Assembly (NCBI RefSeq): GCF_000219215.1
Contig: NC_015727.1
Coordinates: forward strand, 1 to 64,000
Length of the DNA: 64,000 nucleotides
Reading direction: 5' to 3'
DNA from: Cupriavidus necator N-1
GTDB lineage: Bacteria > Pseudomonadota > Gammaproteobacteria > Burkholderiales > Burkholderiaceae
The stretch's first letter is position 1, and every line of letters begins with the position of its first letter. The translations under genes and the position numbers were made by a program. The notes beneath the pieces are model-generated. The model saw nothing but the letters and a program-made list of their open reading frames with translations. It was not told the origin of the DNA and did not search any database. This document shows positions 60,709 to 64,000 of the stretch, piece after piece.

Positions 60709-61695
60709 ATGAAACGCAGAGCATTCATTCAAACGATGTCAGTAATCGGTGCCGGTATGGCGGCGCGGGCGACGGGGGCGTATGCAGCCGCAGATGCGGC
60801 TGCATTTCCCACCGCCCCTGTACGTCTCGTCGCGCCGTTTCCTCCTGGAGGCACGGTCGACATTCTGGCCCGCGTTGTTTCTGCTCAACTCACTCGTGAG
60901 TTGGGGCAGAGCGTGGTTGTAGAGAACCGAGCCGGCGCAGGAGGGACCATTGGTGCTGACGCCGTGGCGAGATCCAAGCCGGACGGCTATACGATCCTGT
61001 TCGGCGCCGCGCACCACGCCATTGCGCAGACAGTCTATCCGTCGCTTCCGTATGACATCCGGAAGATGACTCCGATCAGCTTCCTCGGTCGCGTCGATCA
61101 TGTGCTGCTTGTCACGAACAAGCTTCCTGTCAAGAACGTCAGCGAACTCGTCGCTTACCTTAAGGCCCATCCGGACACCGTAGCGTATGGGACGCCAGGT
61201 AGTGGCACGCTTCATCATCTGATGGCGGAGCAGTTCAAGGCAGTGACGGGTACTCGGATGATGCATGTTCCGTACAAGGGATCGAGCCCTGCGATGGTGG
61301 ACTTGATCTCGGATACGATTCAAGTCTATTTCGAGACGATGCCGTCTGCGCTTCAGTATGTTCGCAATGGAAGTGTGCGTGCTTTGGCGGTGACCTCCAA
61401 ACAGCGCTCTCGAAGCTTGCCCAACTTGCCGACGATTGCGGAATCGGGTGTTCCGAACTACGACGCAGCCAGTTGGTATGGCCTCTTTTCGGCGGCAGGC
61501 ACCCCGGCTCCTATCGTGGCCAAAGTTAATGCGGCGACCGCAAGGGCATTCGAAGATTCGGCCTTCGTCACCCAGTGGCGTAACCAGGGTGCAGAGCCGG
61601 GCGGTGGCAAACCTGGCGTGCTTCAGAAACTCCTGATCAGCGAAGTGGACCGCTGGAGTAGTGTGGCCAAGGAGGCCAACATCCGCATCGAATAG
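60709..61695 (+). CDS. Bug/TctC solute-binding protein, Tat-like signal
   Basis: A 328-residue binding protein. The N-terminus MKRRAFIQTMSVIGAGMAAR has a twin-arginine-like signal (RRAFIQ), followed by FPTAPVRLVAPFPPGGTVDI and VENRAGAGGTIGADAVARSK. GGGGAGA precedes the ATG. Fourth Bug protein of the window, last gene of the CoA-transferase/acyl-CoA dehydrogenase run, ending at a strong bidirectional terminator. It probably captures the acid activated by that CoA-transferase. Confidence 0.9.
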   Translation: MKRRAFIQTMSVIGAGMAARATGAYAAADAAAFPTAPVRLVAPFPPGGTVDILARVVSAQLTRELGQSVVVENRAGAGGTIGADAVARSKPDGYTILFGAAHHAIAQTVYPSLPYDIRKMTPISFLGRVDHVLLVTNKLPVKNVSELVAYLKAHPDTVAYGTPGSGTLHHLMAEQFKAVTGTRMMHVPYKGSSPAMVDLISDTIQVYFETMPSALQYVRNGSVRALAVTSKQRSRSLPNLPTIAESGVPNYDAASWYGLFSAAGTPAPIVAKVNAATARAFEDSAFVTQWRNQGAEPGGGKPGVLQKLLISEVDRWSSVAKEANIRIE

Positions 61696-61748
61696 GCGCG
61701 ACTCTGAGCGTTCGGCGTCGATGCTCAGCGTGGAACGATGGTGGGAGG

Positions 61749-61781
61749 TGGGCTACAAAGAGATCTTTGTAGCCCATTTTT
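61749..61781. terminator. Bidirectional terminator
   Basis: A 12-bp perfect stem (TGGGCTACAAAG / CTTTGTAGCCCA) with loop AGAT, followed by T5 on the plus strand. It separates the Bug gene from the convergent AEC permease gene, whose stop abuts it. Confidence 0.88.
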
Positions 61782-62710
61782 CATATTACTTGGACGGCCA
61801 CGAGAGTCGCGAGTACGACCGGCATGGCACCAGCGGCGATTACGGTCTGTGCTGCCGTGATGCCAGCCATTAATGGAGCGTCGCCGCCCAATTGTCTGGC
61901 CATGATGTAGGAGGACGACGCCGTTGGAAGTGCCTGGAATAGCAGGGCGACGGTGAGAGCGGGATCGCTGAGGTGGAGAATGCGCGCGGCGGCGAGGGTC
62001 AACACAGGCATGACCAGGAATTTGACCACTGAAGCGACCGCCACCGGTTCTGCCCATTGCTTGGTTCCCTCGAAGTTCAACGCGGCACCCACGCAGAGCA
62101 GGCCGAGGGGCATAGAAGCGGCTCCAATGGCGCCGATGGCCGGTTCTATGATGCGTGGGAATGTCACACCAAACATCTGCATCGAAATGCCAACCAAGCA
62201 TGCGACAACGAGCGGATTGGTGGCGATCTGGCGCAGCAATGCGGTTCCCTTGCACTGGCTGCTACCGTACCGGGCAAATACTAGTACGCACAGCAGATTC
62301 ACCGTTGGGACGATGGCCGCGTTACATACAGCGGCCAAAGCGACGCCCTTGGCTCCGAACAGTCCTGCAGCCAGCGTTACGCCTACGTAGTTGTTGAAGC
62401 GCACCGCACCTTGAAATACCGATGTAAAGGATGCGCCATCCACGCGAACCAGTGGGCGTACCAAGACGAGAATGATAGCAACGACGACAGTCGAGAAAAT
62501 CAGGACGCCCGCCAGAGGTAGTACTGGAATCGACTGCAGATGCGCTTCCGCCAAGCCATGTGCAAAGAGGGCTGGCAGGAGGACGTAGTAGCAGAGGCGT
62601 TCGGCCTGCGGCCAAAAGGTGGGTGCAAGGAACTCACTTCGCCGAAGCAGTTGGCCCAGGGCCACCAGTGCGGCCACTGGCGTCAGCGCAAAAATAACGG
62701 ACCAGGTCAT
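61781..62710 (-). CDS. AEC-family transporter (auxin efflux carrier type)
   Basis: A 309-residue membrane protein with repeated hydrophobic helices (VIFALTPVAALVALGQLLRR; VLIFSTVVVAIILVLVRPLV; PVLTLAAARILHLSDPALTV) and the AEC-type VRFNNYVGVTLAAGLFGAKG. Bacterial members such as MdcF and MleP-like proteins carry malonate, malate or lactate-type acids. Transcribed away from the LysR pair at the right edge and convergent with the Bug gene. Carboxylate import or export is likely; substrate not shown. Confidence 0.87.
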   Translation of the reverse strand: MTWSVIFALTPVAALVALGQLLRRSEFLAPTFWPQAERLCYYVLLPALFAHGLAEAHLQSIPVLPLAGVLIFSTVVVAIILVLVRPLVRVDGASFTSVFQGAVRFNNYVGVTLAAGLFGAKGVALAAVCNAAIVPTVNLLCVLVFARYGSSQCKGTALLRQIATNPLVVACLVGISMQMFGVTFPRIIEPAIGAIGAASMPLGLLCVGAALNFEGTKQWAEPVAVASVVKFLVMPVLTLAAARILHLSDPALTVALLFQALPTASSSYIMARQLGGDAPLMAGITAAQTVIAAGAMPVVLATLVAVQVI

Positions 62711-62845
62711 GGCCGCCTCGCTGCTGTTGCGGCGTGCTCAAACATCTGGGCGATCAAGAGGTGGGGAAGAAGTATGCATTCCATCGTCGTGAACCTAGCT
62801 CAGTCGTGAGTCCTAGTTAAGCACGCGATGCACCAGCAAATATTG

Positions 62846-63745
62846 TTATTTATTGTGGATCTGATGAGAAATACTCAAGGTTGCGGAGCGGATCGAATCG
62901 GCCAGTACGTCTGCGAATTGCCCAGTTGGCCGAGACTGATGTTCGAGCATCACGACCGAGCGGTGGATCTGCGGCAGGCCGAATGGGAACTTGGCGACAG
63001 CCGGAAGTTGAGCCAACGTCGCGTCGGGAAGCGCCACGATGGCTGCGCCGAGCCCGCGGGCGACCATTCTGACGATGGTCTCCTGGCTGTCCAGGACCAT
63101 TTCTTCCCGGACACGTACGCCGAGTCGGCGTAGCTCGTTCGCAATCTGCCGTCCGGCCCATGCCTGCGCGTCAAAGCGGATAAACGGAAGATTGGCCAGG
63201 ATTTCACTGGTCTTCTTCTCCTTCGCTTGCGGGGGAGCCAGTACCCAGAACCTGTCCTCGTATAGCATGTGCCAAACCAGGTCAGGAGGGTGTGCGCCAA
63301 CTGGGTGAGTCGTGATGGCCGCGTCCAGATCACCAGACGCTACACGTTGGGCGAGCTCGGCAGACATGCCGGCCGTGACGTGGACGCGCAGTAGTGGATG
63401 GGCTGCGCGCAAGGAGAGCAGGGCCTCTGGAAGTGGGGCGGACAGCGCGGTATGAATGGCTCCGACCCGCAGACGCCCTACAAGGGCCTTCTCGTCGCGC
63501 AGCGCGCCTGGAATGCCGTCGTACAGCGACAAGACCTGCTCTGCCTGCGCGAGAAGCACTCGACCTGCTTCAGTAAGAACAGGCTTTCGCCGGCTTCGGT
63601 CGAACAGCTTGACGGCGAACTCTTCCTCCAGCGCTTTTACCTGCAGGCTGACCGCGGATTGCGTCAAGCCGATCGCATCCCCAGCACGGGCGAACGTCCC
63701 GTGTTGAACGATTGCCACTAGCGTTCTTAGGGGTCTCAATGACAT
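62846..63745 (-). CDS. LysR-family transcriptional regulator
   Basis: A 299-residue LysR protein: LRTLVAIVQHGTFARAGDAI, HTH IGLTQSAVSLQVKALEEEFA, FDRSRRKPVLTEAGRVLLAQ, linker GRLRVGAIHTALSAPLPEAL. Paralogue of the gene at 50429. It overlaps the stop of the upstream LysR gene (TGATG), so the two are translationally coupled, another tandem LysR pair like 50429/51346. It reads toward the AEC permease gene 136 bp away and probably controls it or the adjoining catabolic genes. Confidence 0.88.
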   Translation of the reverse strand: MSLRPLRTLVAIVQHGTFARAGDAIGLTQSAVSLQVKALEEEFAVKLFDRSRRKPVLTEAGRVLLAQAEQVLSLYDGIPGALRDEKALVGRLRVGAIHTALSAPLPEALLSLRAAHPLLRVHVTAGMSAELAQRVASGDLDAAITTHPVGAHPPDLVWHMLYEDRFWVLAPPQAKEKKTSEILANLPFIRFDAQAWAGRQIANELRRLGVRVREEMVLDSQETIVRMVARGLGAAIVALPDATLAQLPAVAKFPFGLPQIHRSVVMLEHQSRPTGQFADVLADSIRSATLSISHQIHNK

Positions 63746-64000
63746 CAGGGAGTCTTTTTAACCTGGAGTTTTTTTGCTTGTTGCCAAAGTGCCTGAGCTG
63801 CTGGAGACAATCGCTGTTCATTCAGGCATGCGAGCCCGATCCGCCTGGATGCTCGCGGCGTCAGGCTTCGATAGACCACACCATCATACTTTGATGGAGC
63901 TGCCAGCGACGCGATGATCGAAACACCTTGCCCACGAGACACAAACTCCAGAATGGATAAGAGCTGCGAAAGCTCATGGGTGACGCGTGGCTTGATCTCG
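63745..64000 (-). CDS. LysR-family regulator, C-terminal part (cut by window edge)
   Basis: The frame is open to the right edge and covers only the end of the protein: VTHELSQLLSILEFVSRGQG, then RIGLACLNEQRLSPAAQALW. It is colinear with residues near the end of the LysR at 57103 (VAHELLQLMSILEYVSRGEG), so a paralogue of that gene. Its start lies outside the window. Its TGA overlaps the ATG of the next LysR gene. Confidence 0.8.
   Translation of the reverse strand, partial: EIKPRVTHELSQLLSILEFVSRGQGVSIIASLAAPSKYDGVVYRSLTPRASRRIGLACLNEQRLSPAAQALWQQAKKLQVKKTP

Overview
The window looks like part of a large secondary replicon (megaplasmid or chromid) of a GC-rich beta-proteobacterium of the order Burkholderiales, most like Cupriavidus or Ralstonia. 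The reasons are the parAB pair followed by a huge iteron-like array, four Bug/TctC-type solute-binding proteins, seven LysR genes (one cut by the window edge), and catabolic operons broken up by decayed genes and insertion-sequence debris. No replication initiator is inside the window. The organism assignment rests on gene style, not on a database search.

Layout. (1) 0-5.9 kb: parA, parB, a terminator, a 1.9 kb array of about 45 copies of a 39-bp unit carrying a 13-bp palindrome, then a tyrosine recombinase with a dif-like inverted repeat upstream. (2) 6-7.6 kb: LysR relics. (3) 7.6-16.4 kb: a ring-hydroxylation and acyl-activation cluster: SDR, LuxR regulator, KshA-like Rieske oxygenase, two SDRs, SnoaL-like protein, Old Yellow Enzyme homologue and acyl-CoA synthetase. 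(4) 16.4-18.3 kb: IS66-type remnant and a frameshifted frnE. (5) 18.4-31.6 kb: two divergent CoA-ester operons. One has an NDP-forming CoA ligase, Bug protein, MmgE/PrpD, a citrate-synthase-like lyase, an SDR and an acyl-CoA dehydrogenase. The other has two MaoC proteins, an SDR and an alpha-methylacyl-CoA racemase homologue. A perfect 12-bp inverted repeat sits in the shared promoter and a MalT-type regulator closes the block.

(6) 31.9-35.7 kb is a belt of pseudogenes: alkylsulfatase, DUF1254, aldehyde dehydrogenase, MTHFR and queH. (7) 35.7-39.8 kb holds metR, an FMN reductase, mesX and mesD, a folate-independent methionine synthase module. (8) 40.2-42.9 kb holds mmsA with a divergent LysR gene.

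(9) 43.0-56.9 kb is the most novel part. A tight run encodes a ThDP enzyme, a four-subunit succinate dehydrogenase/fumarate reductase-like complex in the order B-C-D-A, a two-subunit class I fumarase/tartrate dehydratase-like enzyme and an amidohydrolase-2 protein. It is followed by two LysR genes, two Bug proteins, a TauE/SafE permease and a D-2-hydroxyacid-type FAD oxidase. The enzymes suggest dehydrogenation, hydration, oxidation and cleavage of an unusual dicarboxylate, with several key residues changed from the canonical families. (10) 57-64 kb: tRNA-Leu(UAA), LysR, family III CoA-transferase, acyl-CoA dehydrogenase, Bug protein, AEC permease and two overlapping LysR genes, the last cut by the window edge.

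Functional calls are by motif and family recognition. Substrates of the catabolic clusters are inferred and uncertain.
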